NCBI GenBank assembly: GCA_964596345.1
Contig: CAZQSZ010000002.1
Coordinates: 854,367 to 918,366 of the forward strand
DNA length: 64,000 nt
Direction: 5' to 3'
From: CADEDV01 sp964596345
GTDB taxonomy: Bacteria > Bacteroidota > Bacteroidia > Chitinophagales > Chitinophagaceae
Shown: positions 30,505 through 38,944 of the stretch, in pieces
Layout: every line of letters begins with the position of its first letter
How positions within the stretch are numbered: the stretch's first letter is position 1
The notes under the pieces: model-generated
Database searches by the model: none
Seen by the model: the letters and a program-made list of their open reading frames with translations, nothing else
What the model was told of the DNA's origin: nothing
Position numbers and translations under genes: made by a program

Positions 30505-32766
30505 ATGGAGCTGAAATACTCACAACAAATTGCGGCCACACTGAATATATCCCTGAAACAGGTCAATAGTATCTATGACCTGCACACCGAAGGTTCCACC
30601 ATTCCTTTTATTGCCCGTTACCGGAAGGAAGCCACCGGTAACCTGGATGAAGTGGTGATCGGGAATGTGATCGACCAGGTCAAGTATTTCAATGAACTGG
30701 AGAAGCGGAAGGAAACCGTACTGAAAACAATTGAAGAAGCCGGCAAGCTGACACCCGAACTGAAAAAACGTATTGAAGATTGTATCAACGCTACGGAACT
30801 GGAAGATATTTACCTGCCCTATAAACCCAAGCGCAAAACAAAAGCGACCGTTGCTATTGAGAAAGGGCTGGAACCTTTAGCGAAATTATTGTTTGACCAG
30901 GAAGCGGTGAACCCCGAAGATGAAGCTGCAAAATATATAACAGAACAGGTAAAAGATAGTGCCGAAGCATTACAGGGTGCCCGGGATATCATGGCTGAAT
31001 GGATCTCCGAAAACGAACAGGCAAGAAATATCATCCGTAAATTATTCACCGAAGAAGCGGCGCTGACTGCAAGAGTACTGACCTCCAAAAAAGAAGAAGC
31101 CGATGCACAGAAGTACCGGGATTATTTTGATTTCAAAGAACCGCTGGCGCAAAGTCCCTCGCATCGTATCCTGGCCATCCGCCGCGGGGAAAAAGAAGGG
31201 TTCCTGATCATGGATATCAACGTGGAGAAAGAAACAGCTCATGAAGAATTGAAAAGAGCCTTTCTGAAAACTTCCGGTGCGGTGGCACAGCAGGTGAGTA
31301 TGGCCATTGAAGATTGTTTCAACCGCTTATTAAAACCTTCTATCGAAAATGAATTCCGCATGGCCAGTAAAACAAGGGCGGATGAAGAAGCGATCCGGGT
31401 ATTTGCAGAAAACCTCCGGCAGTTATTGCTTGCCTCACCACTGGGACAAAAAAGAGTAATGGCCATTGACCCCGGTTTCCGGACCGGCTGCAAAGTGGTT
31501 TGCTTAGATGAACATGGGACCTTCTTAAAATACAATACCATCTATCCCCATGCACCGCAGAATGACTGGAACGGTGCCACCCAAACGATCAAAGAACTGG
31601 TGGCGAAGTATGATATTGAAGCCATCGGTTATGGAAACGGCACAGCCAGCAAAGAAACGGAGCAATTGGTAAGAGGTATTGATTTTGGTAAACCCGTTTC
31701 TGTATTCATGGTGAATGAAAGTGGTGCTTCTATTTACTCGGCCAGTGAAGTGGCCAGGGAAGAATTTCCCGATGAAGACGTGACAGTTCGGGGTGCGATC
31801 AGTATCGGCCGCCGTTTATTGGATCCCCTGAGTGAACTGGTGAAGATCGATGCCAAGAGTATTGGTGTGGGGCAATACCAGCATGATGTGAACCAGAACC
31901 GCTTGAAAGAAGCATTGGACCAGGTGGTGGAAAGCTGTGTGAACTTTGTAGGCGTGGATGTAAATACGGCCAGTAAACATTTGCTGATGTATGTATCCGG
32001 TTTGAGTGCCACTGTGGCTAAGAATGTAGTGGAGTACCGGGCAAAGAACGGTGGTTTCAAAAGCCGGGATGAACTGAAAAAAGTTTCCATGCTCGGCCCC
32101 AAAGCCTTTGAACAATGTGCAGGCTTCTTACGCATTGCGAATGCCACAAACCCGTTGGATAATTCAGCCGTGCACCCGGAAAGCTATCATGTGGTGGAAG
32201 CCATGGCAGCAAAAGCGAACAGTACGGTTCCGGAGCTGATCAAAAACCCGGAAGTACGCAAGCAGATCAAAGCGAAGGAATTTGTATCGGAAACGATCGG
32301 CCAGTTTACCATTGAAGATATATTGAAAGAACTGGAGAAGCCCGGCCGTGATCCCCGTTCACCGATCGAGGAGTTTCGTTTTGCAGATGGCGTGAGTACC
32401 ATGGAAGACCTGAAGCCGGGGATGAAGATCCCGGGTATCGTTACCAATATCACCAATTTTGGTGCTTTCGTGGATGTGGGAGTGAAGCAGGACGGACTGG
32501 TGCATATCTCTCATTTGGCCAACCGGTATATCAGTGACCCGAATGAAGCCGTGAAACTGGGACAAAAAGTAATGGCCACCGTGCTGGAAGTGGATATTGC
32601 CAGGAAGCGGATTGCGTTGTCGCTGAAAGATGGAGAGTCCGGAAGACCGGAAGTCAGAGGTCAGAAGCCAGAAGTACGGGGACAGAAACCTGCCGGGAAG
32701 AAGCCGGAGGTATTGAATCCTTTCCAGGCGAAGCTGATGGAGTTGAAGAAGAATTTTAAGGATTAG
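30505..32766 (+). CDS. tex: Tex-family RNA-binding transcription accessory protein
   Basis: The 753-residue protein has the Tex order: N-terminal helical region (about 1-200), YqgF/RNase H-like domain (about 310-440, with VMAIDPGFRTGCKVV), a helix-hairpin-helix segment (about 490-560) and an S1 RNA-binding domain (about 640-710, with KIPGIVTNITNFGAFVDVG). Tex binds nucleic acid through S1 and affects transcription and stress responses. The C-terminus is unusual: after the S1 domain a short tandem (PEVRGQKPEVRGQKP) is followed by FQAKLMELKKNFKD. It is a single-gene unit. Confidence 0.95.
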   Translation: MELKYSQQIAATLNISLKQVNSIYDLHTEGSTIPFIARYRKEATGNLDEVVIGNVIDQVKYFNELEKRKETVLKTIEEAGKLTPELKKRIEDCINATELEDIYLPYKPKRKTKATVAIEKGLEPLAKLLFDQEAVNPEDEAAKYITEQVKDSAEALQGARDIMAEWISENEQARNIIRKLFTEEAALTARVLTSKKEEADAQKYRDYFDFKEPLAQSPSHRILAIRRGEKEGFLIMDINVEKETAHEELKRAFLKTSGAVAQQVSMAIEDCFNRLLKPSIENEFRMASKTRADEEAIRVFAENLRQLLLASPLGQKRVMAIDPGFRTGCKVVCLDEHGTFLKYNTIYPHAPQNDWNGATQTIKELVAKYDIEAIGYGNGTASKETEQLVRGIDFGKPVSVFMVNESGASIYSASEVAREEFPDEDVTVRGAISIGRRLLDPLSELVKIDAKSIGVGQYQHDVNQNRLKEALDQVVESCVNFVGVDVNTASKHLLMYVSGLSATVAKNVVEYRAKNGGFKSRDELKKVSMLGPKAFEQCAGFLRIANATNPLDNSAVHPESYHVVEAMAAKANSTVPELIKNPEVRKQIKAKEFVSETIGQFTIEDILKELEKPGRDPRSPIEEFRFADGVSTMEDLKPGMKIPGIVTNITNFGAFVDVGVKQDGLVHISHLANRYISDPNEAVKLGQKVMATVLEVDIARKRIALSLKDGESGRPEVRGQKPEVRGQKPAGKKPEVLNPFQAKLMELKKNFKD

Positions 32767-32789
32767 AAATTGCCGGGAAGAAGTTCCTG

Positions 32790-34034
32790 CTATTCGGTAT
32801 CGTACAGGCCACCAGTATCATATTTTTTTTCTCTCAGTAAGTAATGTGATAATTCTTTTTTTGACTGAAAAGATTGATAGGGTTCTTCTGTAAGAATTTT
32901 TCTTATGATTTGATGACTTAAACTAAATGCTGTGTGTAAATGTAGCTCAGTAATGGTTTTTTGCCTGCTGCCATGCACAATAGCAGACCTTAGAGCATAC
33001 AAGTCGAAAATGTATCTTGAATATTCCTTTCTTGATTTTTTATTCTTACCCAACAAAAATGCAACAGAATCAGCTAAGGATACTGTTACTGGGACATATA
33101 AAGATGTTTTTTCTGCGTAATTTAAAATTGATTCTATTGCAATCAAATAAAGGAGCAATGCTTTGTTGTCATCAGTCTCAACAGAGGCCATTCCAGACCA
33201 TTCAATTGATTCTAAAATTTTTGTTTGTAAATCATTTTTCTTTGATGTAATCAATTTCCAAACTTTTCCATAGCCATTTAGTTCATCAACGAAATGAAGG
33301 TTTTCAATTTTTACCGGTTCGAAATTATGCAAAGTCTTTCCTCCCTCTAATATTTGATTTTCTGTAAAGGCTAAGTGATTTATTTGAGCAGAGAACCAGT
33401 TATTGAATAGACTTATCTTATATGTTTTATGAAAGCCAGCAGTTATAAAATTTGCTACATTTTCAAAAATAAAAAAAATCTTTTCCGCATCTTCCCTACA
33501 CTTATCTAACGACTTGGCAGTGACGGTTTGTGCTAAATAATACTCAGAATCGATAGCTGATTTTACAGGATTTGAATTCTTTGAGTATTTTTTTTTCAAA
33601 GCTTCCTGTTTATATATTTTGAAATCTCCGAGTTTAATAAATGGGATATCTAATACGACCCCATAAATCGGAACAGCAATTTCTGTTTGAACATCTGGTT
33701 TTTCAGACAATCGTCTTATAAGCGTATTCCAATCTTCCTTAATTGCAATTCTATCTTCTTTTTTTAAGTCTCTTATTAAGCTGACTAATTCTTGTATAAA
33801 ATTCTTTAGAGTATAGTTATTTAGTATAATTTGATTTTGTGAATAAAGGCTTGAGGTTATCGAGTTAAATTCCCTTAAAACGCCGACTGATAAGAATGAA
33901 ACTGTTCCCTTGCCAGAGGAAAAGATTTTTACTGCAGCAGAAGGAGATTCACGCCACTGTGTCACCCCGAAGGTTGCAATTTCCCTTAATCTATTAATTT
34001 GGGCAGTTACATTTTTAGGTATTTTCTTTTCCAT
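32790..34034 (-). CDS. HEPN-type protein (Apea-like), possible RNase or immunity effector
   Basis: The 414-residue protein is AT-rich compared with its neighbours. Its C-terminal part has a helical HEPN-like domain with the motif RSAIVH (Arg349, His354), an RX4H that fits the ribonuclease active site of HEPN proteins, in the context YALRSAIVHGS. An upstream YLIAIESILNYAEK helix fits the same domain. The N-terminal 250 residues are not recognised. Such stand-alone HEPN proteins are found in defence islands and abortive-infection systems, but neighbours here give no partner. The base composition suggests transfer. Confidence 0.65.
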   Translation of the reverse strand: MEKKIPKNVTAQINRLREIATFGVTQWRESPSAAVKIFSSGKGTVSFLSVGVLREFNSITSSLYSQNQIILNNYTLKNFIQELVSLIRDLKKEDRIAIKEDWNTLIRRLSEKPDVQTEIAVPIYGVVLDIPFIKLGDFKIYKQEALKKKYSKNSNPVKSAIDSEYYLAQTVTAKSLDKCREDAEKIFFIFENVANFITAGFHKTYKISLFNNWFSAQINHLAFTENQILEGGKTLHNFEPVKIENLHFVDELNGYGKVWKLITSKKNDLQTKILESIEWSGMASVETDDNKALLLYLIAIESILNYAEKTSLYVPVTVSLADSVAFLLGKNKKSRKEYSRYIFDLYALRSAIVHGSRQKTITELHLHTAFSLSHQIIRKILTEEPYQSFQSKKELSHYLLREKKYDTGGLYDTE

Positions 34035-34101
34035 TAAAATTATAATAAATAGTTTGCCCTATATTGATAAGAATGTACAAGTGTGTGATGTAACAGACGA
34101 T

Positions 34102-34125
34102 TGTCCTTAGACTTCGCTCAGGACA
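34102..34125. repeat. Short dispersed hairpin (TGTCCT...AGGACA)
   Basis: TGTCCT (34102-34107) and AGGACA (34120-34125) enclose TAGACTTCGCTC. The GACTTCGCTCAGGAC core is a familiar dispersed intergenic unit in Bacteroidota. It marks the edge of the AT-rich HEPN gene. Confidence 0.4.
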
Positions 34126-34139
34126 GTAATGCAGCAGGG

Positions 34140-34460
34140 CTACTTATAATCCTCCCGCACCGGGTTAAACACATCAATCACTTTGCAATCGGTTCTCGCC
34201 ACCGCACCGTGCACCACATTCGAAGGGATCACATAATACATCCCGGCGGTTAGGCTGCAAAGCTCGCCGCCGATGGTCATGTCTAATTGCCCTTCCAGGA
34301 TATAAGTGATCTGTTCATGCACATGCTGGTGGGCTGGTAAATTACTGCCGGCTTTTATTTCCACTAAGCCAAGTGTCATGTTGCTGCCATGCGCATAATA
34401 GCCGGTGAGGCCGGTAGCCAGTTCTTTGGGTTGTATGTCTTTCAGGTGTTGCATAATCAT
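34140..34460 (-). CDS. Cupin-domain protein
   Basis: This single-domain cupin has 106 residues. The first cupin motif is visible as GSNLPAHQHVHEQITYILEG (His, His, Glu ligands) and the second as YVIPSNVVHGAVA. It should hold a divalent metal. Substrate is unknown; small cupins of this type act as dioxygenases, isomerases or sensors. Met at residue 3 is an alternative start. It is 51 bases after the ATP-grasp gene, same strand. Confidence 0.8.
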   Translation of the reverse strand: MIMQHLKDIQPKELATGLTGYYAHGSNMTLGLVEIKAGSNLPAHQHVHEQITYILEGQLDMTIGGELCSLTAGMYYVIPSNVVHGAVARTDCKVIDVFNPVREDYK

Positions 34461-34484
34461 TACGGGTTTTCAAAAACAGGAATA

Positions 34485-34520
34485 GTGTTCCCCCTTCAGG
34501 GGGTTAGGGGGCTAGGGGGC
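34485..34520. repeat. CCCCTTCAGGGG-type intergenic repeat
   Basis: A short hairpin-forming unit (CCCCCTTCAGGGGG) is followed by runs of TTAGGGGGCTAGGGGG at the end of the ATP-grasp gene. A related unit is at 54797-54814. Dispersed repeats of this shape are frequent in Bacteroidota intergenic regions. Confidence 0.45.
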
Positions 34521-35711
34521 CTCAAAATAACACAAACTTCCACCCACCCATTCTTTATCCTTATTATACCGGACGCCGATCATTTTGCCTTTGCTTAACC
34601 GGGCCAGGTTATTGGCAGGTACCGGCCGCAGGGCACCGTCTTTCCAGAAATAAAAAATACGGATCTCGGCTTTGGCCGGAATATCCGGTGTTGTAATAAT
34701 ATCGGCATACTTTACTTTGCGTTGCAATATCCAGTTCTCCGGGTCTTTCACCTCATCAATATCTTTTTGCGTGACATCAATGATGACTCCCTGCCCGGCA
34801 AAGGAGAACAAAGGTTTCAGTACATAATTTTCCAGGTCGCCGGGTAATTGTTTCACTTCGTTCAGGAAAAATGTTTCCGGCACATAGGGATGACGGATCA
34901 GCGGGATGGTGTATTTGCTGATGCGGTAAAACCAGGACGGATGCGGTGCCCATTCAACGTCTAATTCTTCAAAGAATATTTTTCCTTTCTCCTGCACGTC
35001 GGCCGGTTGCTGAAACAGGTCATCAAAGATCACCCGGTTATAGATGCGTTTGATCTCCGTTTTCACGCCAGCCTTCAAATAGTATAGTTTCTTTCCTTCT
35101 TTGATCAGTTCGGTGATGCAGACCGGTTGAATACCGACATGATCCTGCGTACAGTAAAAGTCAATCTTTGTTTTTTGCTGGTGCGGGAATATTTCCAGCA
35201 GGATCACATTTTCGGGCTGATGTGTTCCAAGAATGATCTCTTTTAAATGCTGTATATAGGTTTCTTTGGTATGTCCACCGAGATAAGCCGAGAAACCGGC
35301 CGGTACATCAAAATGATTCCTGAATACATCATCCACCAGTATCTCGTAGGCAAAAAGAGAAGGGAAGCCCTGCATTTCGATCAGCTGCGGTTCATATTCG
35401 CCTTTATCATTGATGCAGATGCCAAAATCAAAAGCAATAAAATGCGAGTGATTATTTTCTCCCGGTACTTCCAGTCCTTTGGGGATCGCATGTTTGGTGA
35501 GTTCTTTGAAAGAAGGATCCACGATAATATCCACAATACTTTCGCAGGCATCAATAATTTTATTCGTAAAATCTTTGGGTACAAATACCGCTGTTTCTGC
35601 CACCCGGAATTCAATCGCTCCTTCATGTGCGGCATGCAGTTCTTTTAAAAAGGCTTCGTATTTTTCGTTGGTAAAATCAGCGTTGAATTGCTGGCGGATA
35701 GCCGGTATCAT
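34512..35711 (-). CDS. ATP-grasp-like enzyme, uncharacterised
   Basis: The 399-residue protein has elements of an ATP-grasp ligase: a basic/acidic nucleotide segment YVLKPLFSFAGQGVIIDVT (Lys then Gly-rich loop, about residues 294-312), a WILQRKVKYADI segment, and late ligands in EIRIFYFWKD and RPVPANNLARLS. The N-terminal half is not recognised. ATP-grasp enzymes join a carboxylate to an amine or thiol through an acyl-phosphate. The next gene upstream on the same strand is a class I glutamine amidotransferase, which may supply ammonia, so this may be the synthetase half of an amide-forming pair. The product is unknown. Confidence 0.65.
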   Translation of the reverse strand: MIPAIRQQFNADFTNEKYEAFLKELHAAHEGAIEFRVAETAVFVPKDFTNKIIDACESIVDIIVDPSFKELTKHAIPKGLEVPGENNHSHFIAFDFGICINDKGEYEPQLIEMQGFPSLFAYEILVDDVFRNHFDVPAGFSAYLGGHTKETYIQHLKEIILGTHQPENVILLEIFPHQQKTKIDFYCTQDHVGIQPVCITELIKEGKKLYYLKAGVKTEIKRIYNRVIFDDLFQQPADVQEKGKIFFEELDVEWAPHPSWFYRISKYTIPLIRHPYVPETFFLNEVKQLPGDLENYVLKPLFSFAGQGVIIDVTQKDIDEVKDPENWILQRKVKYADIITTPDIPAKAEIRIFYFWKDGALRPVPANNLARLSKGKMIGVRYNKDKEWVGGSLCYFEAP

Positions 35712-35782
35712 GTATCAATAGTTTATGCAAAGTAAGTTACTGCATGAACGGATAGCCACCAAACAGAAGTAAAAGGGGATAT

Positions 35783-35807
35783 GCCACAAAGGCACGAAGA
35801 CACAAAG
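35783..35807. repeat. Copy of the CACAAAG/GGCACGAAG intergenic repeat
   Basis: The units CCACAAAGGCACGAAG and ACACAAAG here match the arm of the hairpin at 30345-30413. It lies between the ATP-grasp and amidotransferase genes. AGTC/GACT-rich sequence follows at about 35820-35850. Confidence 0.55.
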
Positions 35808-35853
35808 CTTTTTTCAAAACGTGGACTAAAGACTCCAGACTAATGACTCATGG

Positions 35854-36699
35854 CTAGACCTCCATCATTTCAAACTTTCCCACCGACTGGTTCAGGAAGT
35901 TGGGGAGAATATGGGCATGTGTCCACCTGATCTTATCGGGGTGATCGAGGAACTCCAGCATATTATTGAGTTTATCCTCGCCATGACTTTCGATCACGGT
36001 CTTTCTTTTTTCTTCGAGCTGCAGGTACATGCTCATGCCCGGTGCATCGGCCTCGGGATGGAATTGTGTACCGATCATGTATTCATTGAAACGAACACCC
36101 ATCAATGCTCTTTCATACGGAACATGCGGACGGCTTTTTTCAATACATAAAACTTTGGCGCCCATTTTATGCAGCAGGTCGTGGTTGGGTTGTATCACCT
36201 GGTAGTCGCGGCTGTCCACCCCATAGAAAGGATCCCGGAGACCGTCAAAAACAATTTCTTCTTTACCGGCTTCCAGCATATGGATGGGGAACACACCAAA
36301 GGCGGTGGATTTTCGCTTGCAGACCAAACCAATATTATAATAACGGCTGGCTAACTGGAAGGAATGACAGATGAAGAAGATGTATTTTTTCTGTGCGTTA
36401 TCCGGGTTGTTGTTCCAGCGTTCCATACTGTCGAGCCAGCGGCACCAGCTGATATCCCAGTCATCGAAACGGGAAGAGAGCGGGTCACCGGGGCCGCCAC
36501 TGGAAATATAAATGTCGAAGGAGGTATCGGGCAGTTCATTTTTCTGGCGCACATCAAACTCTTCACAAATGGTATCGAATTGATTGGCAGTGGCCCACTC
36601 ACCGATGATCTCCCGGATACAGCGCATGCCCTGGTTGGCCTTACCTTCATAGAGATCGAGAATTGCGATACGAACTAACTTTTTATCTGTCCAGCCCAT
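35854..36699 (-). CDS. Class I glutamine amidotransferase-like protein
   Basis: The ATG at 36699 (MGWTDKKLVRIAILDLYEG) is chosen because it starts the Rossmann-like first strand; the frame is open to 36762 but that extension looks non-coding. The protein carries the nucleophile Cys in FFICHSFQLA and the His/Glu in IGTQFHPEADAPG, the Cys-His-Glu triad of class I GATases, although the nucleophile loop is not the usual GxCxG. The SSGGPGDPLSSR motif forms the oxyanion part. It makes ammonia from glutamine for a partner synthase. It sits 142 bases from the ATP-grasp gene and shares its strand, so a pair is likely. Confidence 0.75.
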   Translation of the reverse strand: MGWTDKKLVRIAILDLYEGKANQGMRCIREIIGEWATANQFDTICEEFDVRQKNELPDTSFDIYISSGGPGDPLSSRFDDWDISWCRWLDSMERWNNNPDNAQKKYIFFICHSFQLASRYYNIGLVCKRKSTAFGVFPIHMLEAGKEEIVFDGLRDPFYGVDSRDYQVIQPNHDLLHKMGAKVLCIEKSRPHVPYERALMGVRFNEYMIGTQFHPEADAPGMSMYLQLEEKRKTVIESHGEDKLNNMLEFLDHPDKIRWTHAHILPNFLNQSVGKFEMMEV

Positions 36700-36877
36700 G
36701 GGGCAAACATAATCATTTTTTGCCGGAGGGGCTTGTCGTACAAACGATGAAATTGCCCACAAATGTGGATTAATGATTGAGGCTAAGTTATTTGGAGGAA
36801 ATTAAGGGGTGACTTCATAGGTTTCTTATATATTTATTTAAAGTCAGGGTGAAGGGACGCTTTATACGTTTTAGCTC

Positions 36878-37267
36878 CTATTTTTCATTTTCAACGATAA
36901 AATCAATATCAATTATATAATCTCCTGATTTACCTCCATATCCATCGGTATAAAAAATGCTAATAGTTTTTTTACAACCCGGACAGTAAAAATCAAGAAA
37001 TGAGTAAGACTTTACCGTGAGTTCTTTTAGAAATAAAATAATTGCATTCCTGTCTTCAGGAAGAAGATTTGAAAATTCCGAACCTGAATGTTTTTTAAAA
37101 CTTTTTTCTTCTAACAGGGTTTCGCTAGAGCATTTGGCACATTTGTAAATTATTGGCTCATATACTGTAGGATCAGCGGCTTTGGATTGAGTGGATAAGA
37201 ATCTCTCGTAAGGCCTTGGCGTGTTAGTAATTGTAAGTCTGCTTTTAGGATCAACTTTTTGCATCAT
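36878..37267 (-). CDS. Small AT-rich protein with zinc-ribbon Cys pairs
   Basis: This protein of 129 residues is AT-rich. Two CxxC knuckles (YKCAKCSSE and DFYCPGCKKT) are spaced by about 55 residues, so it may form a zinc ribbon. The remainder is not recognised, and no signal peptide is seen. It lies 17 bases after the stop of the amidohydrolase gene. Two consecutive Met codons make the start ambiguous by one codon. Possibly transferred. Confidence 0.55.
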   Translation of the reverse strand: MMQKVDPKSRLTITNTPRPYERFLSTQSKAADPTVYEPIIYKCAKCSSETLLEEKSFKKHSGSEFSNLLPEDRNAIILFLKELTVKSYSFLDFYCPGCKKTISIFYTDGYGGKSGDYIIDIDFIVENEK

Positions 37268-37284
37268 TCTAATTAAAAGAAAAT

Positions 37285-38919
37285 TTATTTTTTCTCGTAC
37301 ACTTTCTCGCCGTTCAAAAAAGTCTTGAGTACCGTTGTGTTCAATATAGCGGTATCAGCGATCTTCATCAGGTCATTATCCAGGATCACAAAATCTGCAT
37401 ACTTGCCTTTTTCCAGCGATCCTTTTTCTTTTTCTTCAAAGTTGGATTTAGCTGCCCAGATCGTCATGCCTCTCAACGCTTCTTCTCTTGTCAGTGCATT
37501 CTCCATTTGATAACCTGCTTCCGGCCAACCCTTCGCATCTTTTCTTACCACGGCTGCATAAAATGTTTTAAAGGTGGAAATATCTTCCACGGGAAAGTCG
37601 GTGCCCAATGGTAACCACCCGTTTTGCTGTAACAATTGTTTATAAGCATAAGCACCTTTCACTCTTTCCGCACCGAGCCGGTCAGCGGCCCAGTACATAT
37701 CACTGGTGGCATGGGTAGGTTGTACAGAAGGAATAATGGAGTTGGCACCAAATAAATTAAAATCATTGGGATTCACCACCTGTGCATGTTCAATCCGCCA
37801 GCGCAGGTCATTCTTTCCTTTTAGATATTTGGCATAAATGTTTAAGATAGACCTGTTGCCACTGTCGCCAATGGCATGTGTACACATCTGCAGGTCTCTT
37901 TTGCGCAGCACCTGTGCCACCGAATCAAAATGATTCAATGAGCTTAAAAGAAAACCTGACCAGTTGGGTTTATCATGATAGGGTTCCAGCAGGCAGGCAC
38001 CTCTTGAACCTAAGGCTCCATCCGCATATACTTTCAAGCCACGGATATTAATGCGGTCGGTTTTGGTGAGCCTGTCGGAATGTAAATAATCAATATTGGC
38101 CCTGGTATCACTCAGCATGATATAGAGCCGCATCTTTAATTCTCTCTTTTGCTGCAAAGCATAGATAGCGAGTGCTTGCTGGTAATCCAGCCCGCAGTCA
38201 TCAATCGTGGTGAGACCAACCGCAAAACAATTTTGTTCAGCGGCCTGCAATGCTTTTTTGAATTGCTCTTCGGTGGGAGCGGGGATCTTTGCTGAAACAA
38301 GATCAACGGCATTATCAATTAATAAACCTGTCAGCTGACCATTTTTTATTTCCACATCACCACCGGTAAGTTGGTAACCAGCTTTTACACCTGCTGCATC
38401 CAGTGCTTTTTGATTCACAATAGCAGCATGACCATCCACTCTTGTTAAGAAAACAGGACGATCTGGGAAAAGCTCATTCAATAATTTATTATCGGGAAAT
38501 TCTTTTACCGCCCAGTCATTCTGGTCCCAACCGCGGCCGATCAGCCATCCATCCGGGTTGGCGGCAGCAAATGCTTTTAGTTTATCAATGATCTCCTGCC
38601 AGCTGCCGGTACCAACGAGGTTCACGGTTTGCAATCCTAATCCATAACCCACAAAATGGGCATGGGCATCAATGAAACCGGGATAGATGAATTTCCCCTG
38701 AGCATCTATGGATTCAGCAGCGCTGTATTTTTTTTGCAGTTCCGCCGTTGTTCCTGTCTCCACGATCTTGCCATCTTTGATGACCATGGCTTCTTTGCTG
38801 GAGAAAGATGAATCCACTGTGTAGATCGTTCCGTTATAGACAAGCAGGTCAACTTTTTCTTTGGTATTGCAGGAAAGTAATACTGAAAAAGAAAAGAGTA
38901 AAAAAAATAGTTTCATCAT
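37285..38919 (-). CDS. Amidohydrolase family lipoprotein (YtcJ-like)
   Basis: This 544-residue protein has a lipobox (LLSC, about Cys17) and the metal-dependent amidohydrolase fold: FIDAHAHFVGYG (the HxH pair), GRGWDQND, MCTHAIGDSGNR, WRIEHAQVVNPND and the late Asp in PLGTDFPVED. It belongs to the YtcJ group of cyclic-amide or N-acyl hydrolases. It acts in the periplasm, probably tethered to a membrane. The amidase follows 25 bases upstream on the same strand, suggesting a two-enzyme amide-degrading unit. Confidence 0.88.
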   Translation of the reverse strand: MMKLFFLLFSFSVLLSCNTKEKVDLLVYNGTIYTVDSSFSSKEAMVIKDGKIVETGTTAELQKKYSAAESIDAQGKFIYPGFIDAHAHFVGYGLGLQTVNLVGTGSWQEIIDKLKAFAAANPDGWLIGRGWDQNDWAVKEFPDNKLLNELFPDRPVFLTRVDGHAAIVNQKALDAAGVKAGYQLTGGDVEIKNGQLTGLLIDNAVDLVSAKIPAPTEEQFKKALQAAEQNCFAVGLTTIDDCGLDYQQALAIYALQQKRELKMRLYIMLSDTRANIDYLHSDRLTKTDRINIRGLKVYADGALGSRGACLLEPYHDKPNWSGFLLSSLNHFDSVAQVLRKRDLQMCTHAIGDSGNRSILNIYAKYLKGKNDLRWRIEHAQVVNPNDFNLFGANSIIPSVQPTHATSDMYWAADRLGAERVKGAYAYKQLLQQNGWLPLGTDFPVEDISTFKTFYAAVVRKDAKGWPEAGYQMENALTREEALRGMTIWAAKSNFEEKEKGSLEKGKYADFVILDNDLMKIADTAILNTTVLKTFLNGEKVYEKK

Positions 38920-38944
38920 ATTAGTTTTATCAGGAACCAGGATA

